From Claveliimonas acetigenes (GTDB lineage: Bacteria > Bacillota > Clostridia > Lachnospirales > Lachnospiraceae): a stretch of DNA of 64,000 nucleotides. The notes under the pieces are model-generated. The model was given only the letters and a program-made list of their open reading frames with translations, was not told where the DNA came from and made no database searches. Both the position numbers and the translations under genes were made by a program. Of the stretch, positions 25,140 to 34,529 are shown in pieces. Position 1 is the first letter of the stretch, and each line of letters begins with the position of its first letter. The stretch lies in NCBI RefSeq assembly GCF_025567385.1, contig NZ_JAOQJU010000002.1, forward strand, positions 310,001 through 374,000, in the 5' to 3' direction.

Positions 25140-25829
25140 CGGTGTGTTTTCTATTGCCTGTGTTATATCATCCCGAAAAGCGGCAAAAGCATCTTCATTT
25201 TCAACAAAATATTTGGGGCAGTTTTTCCCCGTTACATCGTAATGACGGATAACATCTTCCGACGTCAGGTCAAACTTCATACAAAGCCATGCACACAATT
25301 TTACCATAGACTGATAGGTAGCATCATTGAACCTTCCCGTCTCATCAGGATGGCAGCACTCGATAGACACCGTATCTATATTTCTGGAATTGGACGCATA
25401 GGCCACCTCCCAGGTCGGCACACATTGAACAATCTCTCCTTCAAGCCCTACTACAAAATTACTGCTTGCCTTCGTCTCATGGCTGTCCTTCAGCCCTTCA
25501 AAATAATTTCGGTTGTCCATAGCCGTCGACCCCGGATTTGCCGTATAATGGACAACAATCCCGGTAATCTTATTCGTCTCAGTGCCAGGTCTGGAATAAG
25601 GATTCACAGTCAACAGCTCCACATCAATATCCGGCTGAAACGCATTGATCGCCTCTCCGTTATTCTCCTTATATTCATCGCTTGCGAAAAGCGGCACTAC
25701 AAACTTCACACCTACAAGAATAGCAAATACTGAAGCAAGTACAAAAACACCTGCTTTTTGGATCTTTCTCATTCCCTGCTGGCGCTGTCTGGCCGTCAAT
25801 TTTCTTTTCTTCCTTCGTTTCTTTCCCAT
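25131..25829 (-). CDS. PGRP-type N-acetylmuramoyl-L-alanine amidase
   Basis: A 232-residue membrane-anchored hydrolase. A basic N-terminus (GKKRRKKRKLTARQRQQG) precedes one membrane segment (about residues 28-50, VFVLASVFAILVGVKFVVPLF). The outer Amidase_2/PGRP domain (about 85-225) has zinc ligands in VVHYTA, RHYDVTGKNCP and the associated Tyr/Glu region SIECCHPDE. It should cleave the bond between MurNAc and L-Ala in peptidoglycan on the outside of the membrane. It lies directly upstream of the thrS T-box and directly downstream of galM. Confidence 0.85.
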   Translation of the reverse strand: MGKKRRKKRKLTARQRQQGMRKIQKAGVFVLASVFAILVGVKFVVPLFASDEYKENNGEAINAFQPDIDVELLTVNPYSRPGTETNKITGIVVHYTANPGSTAMDNRNYFEGLKDSHETKASSNFVVGLEGEIVQCVPTWEVAYASNSRNIDTVSIECCHPDETGRFNDATYQSMVKLCAWLCMKFDLTSEDVIRHYDVTGKNCPKYFVENEDAFAAFRDDITQAIENTPSE

Positions 25830-25844
25830 CTGCTTTATTGTATA

Positions 25845-26870
25845 TTAGTAAAATTTAAATGTAGTTGTCGTATCGTATGCATCTCCTGCTTTTACAACAG
25901 GACTTTGAAACTGCGGCTTATTGACTGCATCCGGAAAATACTGTGTTTCAAAACAAACTCCGTGGCGCCAGTGATACCGGGCGCCGCCTTTTCCGGTTTC
26001 ATCTTCGACATAATTGGCTGTGTAAAGCTGCATGCCCGGAAGATCTGTGTAAACCTCCATCCGGATCCCACTTTCCTCTGCAAGCATCTCCGCCGCCTTA
26101 CGGAATCCTTCTCCATTCAATACATAGTTGCGGTCATAGCCACGGCCAAACTTCAGGTCAATATAATCCTCTTCTATATCTCTTCCCAGCGTCTTCATCA
26201 ATCTGAAATCCATAGGCGTGCCTTCCACCGGAAGAATCACACCCGTCGGCACAGTTTCTTCATCTGACGGTGTAAACGTATCAGCATCAATCCATACCTT
26301 CTGTCCGAGGACCTCGCCGGACTCATGTCCATTCAGATTAAAATAGCTGTGATTTGTAATATTAAAAATGGTATCCGCATCCGCTGTCCCATGATAATGG
26401 ATTGTCACTTCGTTCTCATCCGTCAGAGTATAAGTTACTTCAATATGTGCCTTTCCCGGATATCCCTGATCTCCATCCGGGCTGTCAAGCGTCAGCATAA
26501 TATGTTTTTCATCTGCTTCTTCTACCTTCCACATCCTCTTACTGTAGAAATCAAGCCCACTGTGCAGATTGTTTTTAAAGTTATTCTGTGTAAGCTCATA
26601 AGTTTTTCCATTTATCGTAAAGCAGGCTCCTTTGATGCGGTTCGCATTCCTTCCGATAATTGCACCAAAAAATGCACCGCCCTTTTCATAGCCGGCCACA
26701 TCATCATACCCAAGTACTACATCACGGATTCTTCCATCTTTATCGGCAGTAAGGATACTGACAAGAGTTGCTCCGTAATCGGATACCGCAATCTTCATTC
26801 CTTTTTTATTACTCAGTGTATAAAGAGAAGCATACTCACCTTTTTGTGTGATTCCAAAATCTTTCTTCAT
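25845..26870 (-). CDS. galM: Aldose 1-epimerase (galactose mutarotase)
   Basis: A 341-residue beta-sandwich enzyme interconverting alpha and beta anomers of aldoses. Key features are GRNANRIKGA (Arg near the active site), NNLHSG, the catalytic His in NITNHSYFNLNGH, and the catalytic Glu near GVCFETQYFPD. The ATG at 26870 has AAGGGAG 9 nt before it; the longer frame (start 26918) runs into the guaB terminator. No Leloir gene accompanies it. Confidence 0.9.
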   Translation of the reverse strand: MKKDFGITQKGEYASLYTLSNKKGMKIAVSDYGATLVSILTADKDGRIRDVVLGYDDVAGYEKGGAFFGAIIGRNANRIKGACFTINGKTYELTQNNFKNNLHSGLDFYSKRMWKVEEADEKHIMLTLDSPDGDQGYPGKAHIEVTYTLTDENEVTIHYHGTADADTIFNITNHSYFNLNGHESGEVLGQKVWIDADTFTPSDEETVPTGVILPVEGTPMDFRLMKTLGRDIEEDYIDLKFGRGYDRNYVLNGEGFRKAAEMLAEESGIRMEVYTDLPGMQLYTANYVEDETGKGGARYHWRHGVCFETQYFPDAVNKPQFQSPVVKAGDAYDTTTTFKFY

Positions 26871-26916
26871 CTGCCAAATCTCCCTTGCTTTCATTAAACC
26901 AAATCTTTCGTATGGC

Positions 26917-26941
26917 AAAAAGCGCAGCTTCTCGCTGCGCT
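26917..26941 (-). terminator. guaB terminator
   Basis: AGCGCAGC/GCTGCGCT around a 5-nt loop, followed on the minus strand by TTTTTGCC. It separates guaB from galM. Confidence 0.8.
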
Positions 26942-26948
26942 CCGTCTC

Positions 26949-28403
26949 TTATTCATCTACGCTATAGTTCGGCGCTTCTTTCGTAATGTGAATATCATGC
27001 GGATGGCTCTCTTTCAGAGACGCTGCTGAAATCTTCACAAACCTTCCATTCTTCTTTAAATCCTCAATGGTAGGTGTTCCGCAGTAACCCATACCGGAAC
27101 GCAGGCCGCCCATCAGCTGGAACACCGTATCCTCTACCGTCCCCTTGTATGCCACACGTCCCTCTACGCCTTCCGGTACCAATTTCTTCGCATCAGACTG
27201 GAAATAACGGTCTTTGCTTCCGTTCTCCATTGCCGCAATAGAACCCATGCCGCGATAGACCTTATACTTTCTTCCCTGGTATAATTCAAATGTTCCCGGA
27301 CTTTCATCACATCCCGCAAAGATGCTTCCCATCATGCACACGTTCGCTCCGGCGGCAATTGCTTTCGTCATATCACCGGAATACTTAATACCGCCATCTG
27401 CGATAATCGGAATTCCATACTTGTCTGCCACCTCATAGCAATCCATAACAGCAGAAATCTGCGGTACACCAATGCCGGCCACGATACGCGTCGTACAGAT
27501 AGAACCTGGTCCGATACCAACCTTCACTGCATCAACGCCCGCCTTAATCAGCGCTTCTGTCGCTGCTCCCGTAGCCACATTCCCGGCAACAACCTGCAGA
27601 TCCGGGAACTTAGACTTCACCATATCCACAGTGCGGATTACATTTGCAGAATGTCCATGTGCAGAATCCATAACCACAACATCCACCTTGGCATTCACCA
27701 ACTCCTGTGCTCTTTCCAGACAGTTTGCCGTAATTCCGATTGCAGCTCCACAGAGCAGACGTCCCTGAGAATCTTTTGCGGATAATGGATATTTAATCTG
27801 CTTCTCAATATCTTTGATTGTAATAAGCCCTTTCAGGTTAAAATCCTTATCAACAATCGGAAGCTTCTCTTTTCTGGCTTTTGCAAGGATTTTCTTCGCC
27901 TCTTCCAGAGTAATCCCTTCCTGTGCGGTAATCAATCCCTCAGAAGTCATGGATTCTTTTATCTTCTTTGTAAAATCTTCTTCAAATTTCAAATCACGAT
28001 TCGTAATAATCCCAACCAATTTCCTGCCTTCGGTAATCGGCACACCGGAAATCCGAAACTTCGCCATTAATTCATTCGCATCTGCCAGTGTGTGCTCCGG
28101 GGACAAGAAAAACGGATCCGTGATAACCCCATTTTCAGAACGCTTTACCTTGTCTACCTCTTCTGCCTGCTGCTCTATGGTCATATTCTTATGGATGATA
28201 CCGATTCCACCCTGTCTTGCCATCGCAATTGCCATGCGGTGTTCTGTAACCGTATCCATCCCCGCACTCATCATTGGAATGTTCAGCCTGATTTTTTTCG
28301 TAAGGTAAGTAGACAGATCTACTTGATTCGGAATCACCTCTGAATATGCGGGTACCAAAAGCACATCGTCAAATGTAATTCCTTCTCCAATAATTTTTTC
28401 CAT
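26949..28403 (-). CDS. guaB: IMP dehydrogenase
   Basis: A 484-residue enzyme converting IMP to XMP, the committed step of GMP synthesis. The TIM barrel is interrupted by two CBS domains (about residues 95-205). The catalytic loop is GIGPGSICTTRIVAGIGVPQ with the active-site Cys, the phosphate-binding parts are IADGGIKYSGD and CMMGSIFAGC, and the flap is KLVPEGVEGRVAYKG. Full length and intact. It has its own promoter and terminator. Confidence 0.96.
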   Translation of the reverse strand: MEKIIGEGITFDDVLLVPAYSEVIPNQVDLSTYLTKKIRLNIPMMSAGMDTVTEHRMAIAMARQGGIGIIHKNMTIEQQAEEVDKVKRSENGVITDPFFLSPEHTLADANELMAKFRISGVPITEGRKLVGIITNRDLKFEEDFTKKIKESMTSEGLITAQEGITLEEAKKILAKARKEKLPIVDKDFNLKGLITIKDIEKQIKYPLSAKDSQGRLLCGAAIGITANCLERAQELVNAKVDVVVMDSAHGHSANVIRTVDMVKSKFPDLQVVAGNVATGAATEALIKAGVDAVKVGIGPGSICTTRIVAGIGVPQISAVMDCYEVADKYGIPIIADGGIKYSGDMTKAIAAGANVCMMGSIFAGCDESPGTFELYQGRKYKVYRGMGSIAAMENGSKDRYFQSDAKKLVPEGVEGRVAYKGTVEDTVFQLMGGLRSGMGYCGTPTIEDLKKNGRFVKISAASLKESHPHDIHITKEAPNYSVDE

Positions 28404-28451
28404 GACTTAAGCCTCTCTTTCTGTTTTCCATTCTTTTGTATTTTATCTGTT

Positions 28452-28481
28452 ATCATACAAAAAATTCCCTGCACTTGTCAA
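28452..28481 (-). promoter_or_regulatory. guaB promoter
   Basis: Perfect TTGACA (28476-28481) and TATGAT (28452-28457) are 18 bp apart on the minus strand, about 50 nt before the guaB start. Confidence 0.7.
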
Positions 28482-28495
28482 CCTGTTTTTCACAA

Positions 28496-29014
28496 TTAAA
28501 TACTTCTGTGGCTTTCTATATTTTGTTTACAAACTACTTTCTGCGGCACCAGCGTCTTCATTCCCTTTAAAATCGTCTCATTAGGTTCAAATACAATTCG
28601 CTTTGTCTCCTCGGAAAACACAACAACCATCTCATATACTTCTGCATTAGGATTCCCACTGGTATAATCTCGCACGTCTGCGTTTTTAAAGGCATTCAAC
28701 CGATCTGAACCTGATGGAGCCAGAAGTTTTACATCAGCAGCATTCACCGAAAACAACCTTTTACGTCTTTCCTTATGCACAATTTTGTCAATCTCAAGAT
28801 CTCCATCCAGATATAGATATTCATATTCTATATCCAGAGCCCGAAATACAAAAACATCAATAATAATCATAACAATTAAAAGGATAATCCCAACAAAATG
28901 AATAAAAACAACCGCTGCCGATACAATGGTTACCGCAAGCAATAATACTTCTATCATCAGGTCTTTTACGCTTTTTCTTTTTCTAATGAGCTGTTCTGTA
29001 TAAAAACCATCCAT
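28496..29014 (-). CDS. DUF6106-like membrane protein
   Basis: A 172-residue protein with two hydrophobic segments near the N-terminus (about residues 20-62, LMIEVLLLAVTIVSAAVVF and GIILLIVMIIIDVFVF). A cytoplasmic domain follows with YEYLYLDGDLEIDKIVHKERRK and a C-terminal KRIVFEPNETILKGMKTLVP, resembling PH-like bacterial domains. I associate it with DUF6106 of Lachnospiraceae; function is unknown. The ATG at 29014 has GGAGG 7 nt upstream, unlike the longer frame. It lies between guaB and groEL. Confidence 0.65.
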   Translation of the reverse strand: MDGFYTEQLIRKRKSVKDLMIEVLLLAVTIVSAAVVFIHFVGIILLIVMIIIDVFVFRALDIEYEYLYLDGDLEIDKIVHKERRKRLFSVNAADVKLLAPSGSDRLNAFKNADVRDYTSGNPNAEVYEMVVVFSEETKRIVFEPNETILKGMKTLVPQKVVCKQNIESHRSI

Positions 29015-29085
29015 TTCACTGCCTCCATCTCTTCGGATGCGCTGTTCCATCCAATACTCAATCGTATTGTACCATACTTTTATAC

Positions 29086-29116
29086 AAAAAGGAAACTCCC
29101 CTAAAAGAGAGTTCCC
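29086..29116 (-). terminator. groESL terminator
   Basis: On the minus strand GGGAACTC-TCTTTTAG-GGGAGTTTCC is followed by TTTTTG. It lies 35 bp after the groEL stop codon. Confidence 0.75.
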
Positions 29117-29149
29117 TGAATTTTCTATATTTATTTTTCGTCACAGGGA

Positions 29150-30772
29150 TTACATCATTCCCATGCCTGCTCCGCCTGCCTGAGCCTGTGGCGCATCTTC
29201 TTTAATATTTGCCACAACAGATTCGGTTGTCAGCAATGTGGATGCTACGCTTGTCGCATTCTGAAGAGCGCTTCTTGTCACCTTCGCCGGATCAAGGATT
29301 CCTTCTTTTACCATATCTACATACTCTTCCTTGTAAGCATCAAATCCAATTCCCGGTTCCTGTTCTCTTACTTTATTTATAATTACTGCTCCCTCAAGCC
29401 CTGCATTCGCTGCAATATGGAACAGTGGAGCTTCCAGTGCTTTCAGAATAATATTAGCGCCTGTTTTCTCATCACCTGACAGAGTCTCGGCCAGTTTTTC
29501 TACTTCCTTCGTTGCATGGACATATGCAGAACCACCACCTGCAATGATGCCCTCTTCTACAGCAGCTCTGGTAGCTGCAAGTGCATCTTCCATGCGGAGT
29601 TTTGCTTCCTTCATCTCCGTCTCTGTTGCAGCTCCGACACGGATAACCGCTACGCCTCCTGCAAGCTTCGCAAGTCTTTCCTGAAGTTTTTCTCTGTCAA
29701 AATCAGATGTCGTCTCTTCAATCTGTTTCTTAATCTGAGCGACTCTTGCTTCAATTGCTGCTTTGTCTCCATATCCGTCAACAATAACTGTATTCTCTTT
29801 CTGAACTTTAACGGATTTCGCACGTCCAAGCTGATCTAAAGTTGCTTCCTTAAGGTCTAATCCAAGTTCTTCTGAAATCACCTGACCGCCTGTAAGAATT
29901 GCAATATCCTGAAGCATCTCTTTTCTTCTGTCTCCATATCCCGGTGCCTTAACTGCAACCACATTAAACGTACCACGCAGTTTATTTACAATTAATGTAG
30001 TAAGAGCTTCACCCTCTACATCCTCTGCAATAATAAGAAGTCTTGCTCCTGCCTGAACTACCTGCTCCAATAAAGGAAGGATTTCCTGGATATTAGAAAT
30101 TTTCTTATCTGTAATCAAAATATATGGATCATCTAAGTTTGCTTCCATCTTATCCATATCCGTTGCCATATAAGCGGAGAGATAACCGCGGTCAAACTGC
30201 ATACCTTCTACCAGATCAAGCTCTGTCTGCATTGTCTTGGATTCTTCAATTGTGATAACACCATCGTTAGACACCTTCTCCATAGCGTCCGCTACCATCT
30301 CTCCTACGCTGTCATCACCGGAAGATACTGCCGCAACTCTGGCAATCTGCTCTCTGCCCGTTACTTTGCTTGACATCTTCTTAATCGCTTCCACGGTTGC
30401 ATCCGTAGCCTTCTTCATACCTTTACGAAGAACAATTGGATTTGCACCGGCGGCCAGATTCTTCATTCCTTCGTGCACCATAGCCTGTGCAAGCACAGTA
30501 GCTGTCGTAGTACCGTCTCCTGCTACATCATTGGTCTTGGAAGCCACTTCACGAATTAACTGTGCTCCCATATTTTCAAATGCATCTTCCAATTCAATCT
30601 CTTTTGCAATAGTAACACCATCATTTGTAATCAGCGGTGCGCCAAATGATTTATCAAGAACCACATTACGTCCTTTTGGTCCAAGTGTTACTCTTACTGT
30701 ATCAGCCAGCTGATTTACTCCTGCCTCAAGAGCTGCCCTGGCTTCATCTCCGTATTTAATTTCCTTTGCCAT
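29150..30772 (-). CDS. groEL: Chaperonin GroEL
   Basis: The 540-residue 60-kDa chaperonin that forms the double-ring folding chamber. Intact features are the nucleotide-binding TLGPKGRNVVLDKSFG and AGDGTTTATVLAQ, the catalytic Asp near residue 397 region (VEEGIIAGGG), and the Gly/Met-rich tail ending GGAGMGMM. It is the second gene of the groES-groEL operon, 38 bp after groES, under the CIRCE element. Confidence 0.98.
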   Translation of the reverse strand: MAKEIKYGDEARAALEAGVNQLADTVRVTLGPKGRNVVLDKSFGAPLITNDGVTIAKEIELEDAFENMGAQLIREVASKTNDVAGDGTTTATVLAQAMVHEGMKNLAAGANPIVLRKGMKKATDATVEAIKKMSSKVTGREQIARVAAVSSGDDSVGEMVADAMEKVSNDGVITIEESKTMQTELDLVEGMQFDRGYLSAYMATDMDKMEANLDDPYILITDKKISNIQEILPLLEQVVQAGARLLIIAEDVEGEALTTLIVNKLRGTFNVVAVKAPGYGDRRKEMLQDIAILTGGQVISEELGLDLKEATLDQLGRAKSVKVQKENTVIVDGYGDKAAIEARVAQIKKQIEETTSDFDREKLQERLAKLAGGVAVIRVGAATETEMKEAKLRMEDALAATRAAVEEGIIAGGGSAYVHATKEVEKLAETLSGDEKTGANIILKALEAPLFHIAANAGLEGAVIINKVREQEPGIGFDAYKEEYVDMVKEGILDPAKVTRSALQNATSVASTLLTTESVVANIKEDAPQAQAGGAGMGMM

Positions 30773-30810
30773 AATAAGATTACCTCCTTAATTTCTTTAC
30801 CGATTCTTCT

Positions 30811-31098
30811 CTATTCTTCAACAATTGCAAGAATATCACTCTGTCTTACAATGATATAGGTCTCGTCATCTGCTTCTACTTCTGTTCCTGCATATTTTGA
30901 AAAAATAACCTTCTGTCCTTTTTCCACATTCATCTCTATCTCTTTTCCATCAACAATTCCACCAGGTCCGACAGCAATAATTTCTGCCTGCTGCGGTTTC
31001 TCTTTTGTCTGCCCTGGTAATACAATTCCGGATTTTGTAGTCTCTTCAGCCTCCAACTGTTTTAACACGACTCTGTCTCCCAATGGTACTAATTTCAT
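30811..31098 (-). CDS. groES: Co-chaperonin GroES
   Basis: The 95-residue lid subunit of the chaperonin. It contains the N-terminal LVPLGDRVVLKQLEAEETTKSG, the mobile loop (SGIVLPGQTKEKPQQ), VGPGGI and the C-terminal EVEADDETYIIVRQSDILAIVE. It is first in the operon. AAGGAGG precedes its ATG, and CIRCE lies 33 bp upstream. Confidence 0.97.
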   Translation of the reverse strand: MKLVPLGDRVVLKQLEAEETTKSGIVLPGQTKEKPQQAEIIAVGPGGIVDGKEIEMNVEKGQKVIFSKYAGTEVEADDETYIIVRQSDILAIVEE

Positions 31099-31131
31099 AT
31101 CTGGTTCCTCCTTTTAATAATATCTATTTTG

Positions 31132-31158
31132 TTAGCACTCATAAAAAGAGAGTGCTAA
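31132..31158 (-). promoter_or_regulatory. CIRCE element (HrcA operator)
   Basis: A perfect TTAGCACTC-N9-GAGTGCTAA inverted repeat. It is the binding site of the heat-shock repressor HrcA, placed between the promoter and groES. An extra half-like GAGAGTGCTA lies in the promoter spacer. Confidence 0.97.
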
Positions 31159-31172
31159 AAAACTCTAGATAT

Positions 31173-31201
31173 AAAATAGCACTCTCAATTTACTTTGTCA
31201 A
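31173..31201 (-). promoter_or_regulatory. groESL promoter
   Basis: TTGACA (31196-31201) and TATTTT (31173-31178) are 17 bp apart on the minus strand, directly upstream of CIRCE. Confidence 0.75.
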
Positions 31202-31212
31202 CACCCTTTGTT

Positions 31213-31518
31213 TTAGTTTAGATTATTTTTATAAAATCCATTTTCTATCCGGAACCGGAGATGATTTCCTTTTTTATTTATATATCTCTCCAAAACCCTG
31301 CCCAGACATATCGTCACTCCTTCCGCTCCCCGGATTCTGCATTCGTATTCAGCATCCAGAGAGATTTCGGGAAGCTGTGCATTATTCAGGAGAAGGCAGA
31401 TCTCATCATCATTTTCGTTATATTTTTTTATCTTGCAGTCAAAAACTTTTCTGCTGAGTTCTTCATCCATAAGAAATGCCTTTTTTTCTCGTAATTCTAC
31501 TGAACATCCTTCATGCAT
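31213..31518 (-). CDS. Small hypothetical protein after codY
   Basis: A 101-residue protein I do not recognise as a named family. It has an N-terminal MHEGCSVELREKKAF, a middle beta-rich part (EICLLLNNAQLPEISLDAEYECRI) and a basic C-terminus (YINKKGNHLRFRIENGFYK), suggesting a small beta barrel such as a PilZ-like fold; this is only an impression. The ATG at 31518 follows AAAGGAG with 7-nt spacing. The longer frame would run through the codY terminator. It sits between codY and the groESL promoter. Confidence 0.6.
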   Translation of the reverse strand: MHEGCSVELREKKAFLMDEELSRKVFDCKIKKYNENDDEICLLLNNAQLPEISLDAEYECRIRGAEGVTICLGRVLERYINKKGNHLRFRIENGFYKNNLN

Positions 31519-31534
31519 CTTCCGCTCTCCTTTC

Positions 31535-31563
31535 AAAAAGAAGGGCATCCTTACGATGCCCTT
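31535..31563 (-). terminator. codY terminator
   Basis: AAGGGCATC/GATGCCCTT around a 5-nt loop, followed on the minus strand by CTTTTTG. It lies 9 bp after the codY stop codon. Confidence 0.8.
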
Positions 31564-31571
31564 TCTACGAT

Positions 31572-32354
31572 TTATTTTTTGCGTTCTTCTTTGATCTTAT
31601 CCAACTCTGTAAATACGTAGTCATTTACCACTTTAATATATGTTCCCTTCATACCGGAAGACCTGGACTCAATCACACCGGCACTCTCAAACTTACGGAG
31701 CGCATTAACAATAACCGAACGGGTAATTCCCACTCTGTCCGCAATCTTACTTGCTACCAAAATTCCTTCTGTACCTTCCAGTTCATCAAAAATGTGGATG
31801 ATCGCTTCCAGTTCAGAGAAAGAAAGCGTGCTGATAGCAGACTGGACAATATGTTCCTTCCTTGTCTCTTCCGCATTTTCCTCATTTACAGAGCGAAGCA
31901 TCTCAAGCCCTACTACCGTTGTTCCATATTCACTTAAAATAATATCGTCAATTTCATATCCGGCTTCTTCTTTGTAAATAAATAATGTACCCAGCCTCTC
32001 TCCTGCAATATCTATCGGAGTAATAATTGCCTGATAGCCTTTCACCGTTTCCGGTGAAAACCCAAGGGTCTCCAGATTAACATTCTCTTTTGTTGACAAA
32101 ATCCCAAGAAGCCGCTCATTCAACATTTCATCAATATGAATCCCTACTTCTCCGCCAATCAATTCGTGAATCGGTCTAACCCTATCGCACTTACTGATAC
32201 CCAGCACTTTCCCCTTTTTGCTGACCACTAATACATTAGAATCCAGAATTTCCGTTAATACCGCACAAATATCATTAAAAACCACTTTGCTGGAATTGTT
32301 ATTGTGAAGTAATTTGTTGATTTTCCTAGTTTTATCTAATAACTGTACGCTCAT
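31572..32354 (-). CDS. codY: Global repressor CodY
   Basis: A 260-residue pleiotropic repressor that senses GTP and branched-chain amino acids. The N-terminal GAF domain (about residues 1-155) carries the isoleucine pocket. The C-terminal winged helix has the recognition region ASKIADRVGITRSVIVNALR then SSGMKGTYIKV. Length matches the family. It is downstream of topA by 76 bp in the same direction and ends at a strong terminator. It is a likely controller of amino-acid transport and metabolism genes such as azlCD; no CodY box was located by eye. Confidence 0.96.
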   Translation of the reverse strand: MSVQLLDKTRKINKLLHNNNSSKVVFNDICAVLTEILDSNVLVVSKKGKVLGISKCDRVRPIHELIGGEVGIHIDEMLNERLLGILSTKENVNLETLGFSPETVKGYQAIITPIDIAGERLGTLFIYKEEAGYEIDDIILSEYGTTVVGLEMLRSVNEENAEETRKEHIVQSAISTLSFSELEAIIHIFDELEGTEGILVASKIADRVGITRSVIVNALRKFESAGVIESRSSGMKGTYIKVVNDYVFTELDKIKEERKK

Positions 32355-32430
32355 TTTCTATTCCTCCATTTTTAATTGTTATATTATCATACAATTCTAA
32401 CAATTTCAATAGATTTTCACTTTTTTTCAT

Positions 32431-34494
32431 TTATTTAACAAAAACATAGCCGCACTGCGCATCCCCGCATACTAACTTATTGCCCTTCATTACCATATAA
32501 CCTCCACACTTCGGACATTTCTCTTCCGCCGGTTTCTGCCAGGACATAAAATCACAATCGGGATTATCTTCACACCCATAATACTTTCTTCCCTTTTTTG
32601 TCTTACGGAGCACAATATCTTTTCCACATTTCGGACAGGAAACACCGATTTTTTCCAGATACGGCTTCGTATTTCTGCATTCCGGGAATCCGGGACAGGC
32701 AAGGAATTTTCCATGAGGGCCATATTTGATAACCATATTCCGTCCGCATTCTTCACAGACTACATCCGTCACTTCATCTTCTATCTTTACGCTTTCCAGC
32801 TCTTTCTCCGCAATCTGCACAGCCTCCTCCAAATCCGGATAAAAGTTGGAAATAACCGACTTCCACTCTACCTTCCCTTCTGCCACTTTATCAAGGAGTC
32901 CTTCCATATTTGCCGTAAAATTCACATCCACAATTGCAGGAAAAGACTGTACCATAATATGGTCTACTACTTCTCCTATCTCCGTCAAATACAGGTTCTT
33001 CCCTTCTTTAGCAACATATCTCCTTGCTATAATAGTAGAAATCGTGGGGGCATAAGTACTGGGGCGTCCGATTCCAAGCTCCTCCAGTGTTTTGACAAGG
33101 GAGGCCTCTGTGTAATGCGCCGGGGGCTGGGTAAAATGCTGTTTTGTCTCAAAATGATCCTTGGTAAGGACAGAATCCTTATCCAAACCCTTCAGCAAAA
33201 CATTATTTTCAACCTTCTCCTCTTCCGATTCGGTATATACCAGTCGAAATCCTTCAAATACAACCTTCGATGCCGATACAGTAAAACAATACTTTCCTGC
33301 TGAAATCTTTACCGATGTTGTCTCATATAATGCCGGTTTCATGCGACTCGCCACAAATCGCTTCCAAATCAGCTGGTACAGCCGGAATTGGTCTCTGGTA
33401 AGAGAATCCTTCATAGCGGCCGGAGTCCGACTTACATCGGTAGGCCGGATTGCCTCATGTGCGTCCTGGATCTTCTTATCCGTACTTTTCTTCACAGAAC
33501 CGGAAACCACATATTCTTCTCCATAATTCTGTCCAATATATCTCCTTACATTTTCATCAGCCTCTTCTGAGATTCTGGTAGAATCTGTACGCAGATAAGT
33601 GATAATTCCCACTGTACCATTTCCTTTAATATCAATTCCTTCATATAATTGCTGCGCAATCCGCATCGTTTTCCGTGTCGCAAAATTCAACACCTTAGAT
33701 GCTTCCTGCTGCAAAGTACTTGTAGTAAACGGAATCGGCGCTTTCTTCGCACGCTCTCCTTTCTTTACCTCTGTGACAGAATAATCTGACGTCTCCACTT
33801 CTTTTAATATTTCATCCAGCTCTTCTTTGGAACCAATTGTCATTTTCTTCTTTTCTGTCCCATAAAACTTGGCAGTAAGAAGCTTTTTCTCTCCCTTGAC
33901 CTTCAAATGCGCATCCAGCGTCCAATATTCTTCCGGAATAAATGCATTAATTTCTTCTTCTCTGTCAGCAATAATCCGGAGAGCTACCGACTGCACCCTT
34001 CCCGCACTCAGCCCTCTTTTCACCTTTGCCCACAAAAGCGGACTAATCTTGTAGCCTACAATTCTATCAAGCGCCCGTCTTGCCTGCTGGGCATCCACCA
34101 GATCCATATCAATCTCTCTTGCGTTTTTTATAGATGCCTTTACTGCATTCTTCGTAATTTCATTAAAACTAATCCGGTATGTCTTCTTCTCCTCCAGCTT
34201 CAGTGCCTTATACAGATGCCAGGAAATAGCCTCTCCCTCACGGTCCGGGTCAGTTGCAAGATACACTTTATCCGCTTTTTTCACTTCTTTCCGAAGCGCA
34301 GCAAGAATCTCCCCTTTCCCACGGATGGTAATATATTTGGGTTCAAAATCATGTTCAACGTCTATTCCGAGCTGACTCTTCGGCAAATCGCGAACATGTC
34401 CGTTAGATGCCATTACCGTATAGTTACTTCCTAAAAATTTCTTAATCGTCTTCACTTTCGCGGGAGACTCTACGATTACGAGATAATGCGCCAT
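32431..34494 (-). CDS. topA: DNA topoisomerase I
   Basis: A 687-residue type IA topoisomerase that relaxes negative supercoils. It has the TOPRIM domain (VESPAKVKTIKKFLG, DPDREGEAISWH), the catalytic Tyr in YLRTDSTRIS, the gate and cap domains, and three C-terminal zinc ribbons (CEECGRNMV...CPGFPEC, CPKCGKDIV...CEDNPDC, CPKCGGYMV...CGDAQC). The last ribbon ends the protein. It is transcribed with dprA and comM upstream (35 bp from dprA). Confidence 0.97.
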   Translation of the reverse strand: MAHYLVIVESPAKVKTIKKFLGSNYTVMASNGHVRDLPKSQLGIDVEHDFEPKYITIRGKGEILAALRKEVKKADKVYLATDPDREGEAISWHLYKALKLEEKKTYRISFNEITKNAVKASIKNAREIDMDLVDAQQARRALDRIVGYKISPLLWAKVKRGLSAGRVQSVALRIIADREEEINAFIPEEYWTLDAHLKVKGEKKLLTAKFYGTEKKKMTIGSKEELDEILKEVETSDYSVTEVKKGERAKKAPIPFTTSTLQQEASKVLNFATRKTMRIAQQLYEGIDIKGNGTVGIITYLRTDSTRISEEADENVRRYIGQNYGEEYVVSGSVKKSTDKKIQDAHEAIRPTDVSRTPAAMKDSLTRDQFRLYQLIWKRFVASRMKPALYETTSVKISAGKYCFTVSASKVVFEGFRLVYTESEEEKVENNVLLKGLDKDSVLTKDHFETKQHFTQPPAHYTEASLVKTLEELGIGRPSTYAPTISTIIARRYVAKEGKNLYLTEIGEVVDHIMVQSFPAIVDVNFTANMEGLLDKVAEGKVEWKSVISNFYPDLEEAVQIAEKELESVKIEDEVTDVVCEECGRNMVIKYGPHGKFLACPGFPECRNTKPYLEKIGVSCPKCGKDIVLRKTKKGRKYYGCEDNPDCDFMSWQKPAEEKCPKCGGYMVMKGNKLVCGDAQCGYVFVK

Positions 34495-34529
34495 TACCTA
34501 TACTCCTTCATTCATGATCCAGGCCCACG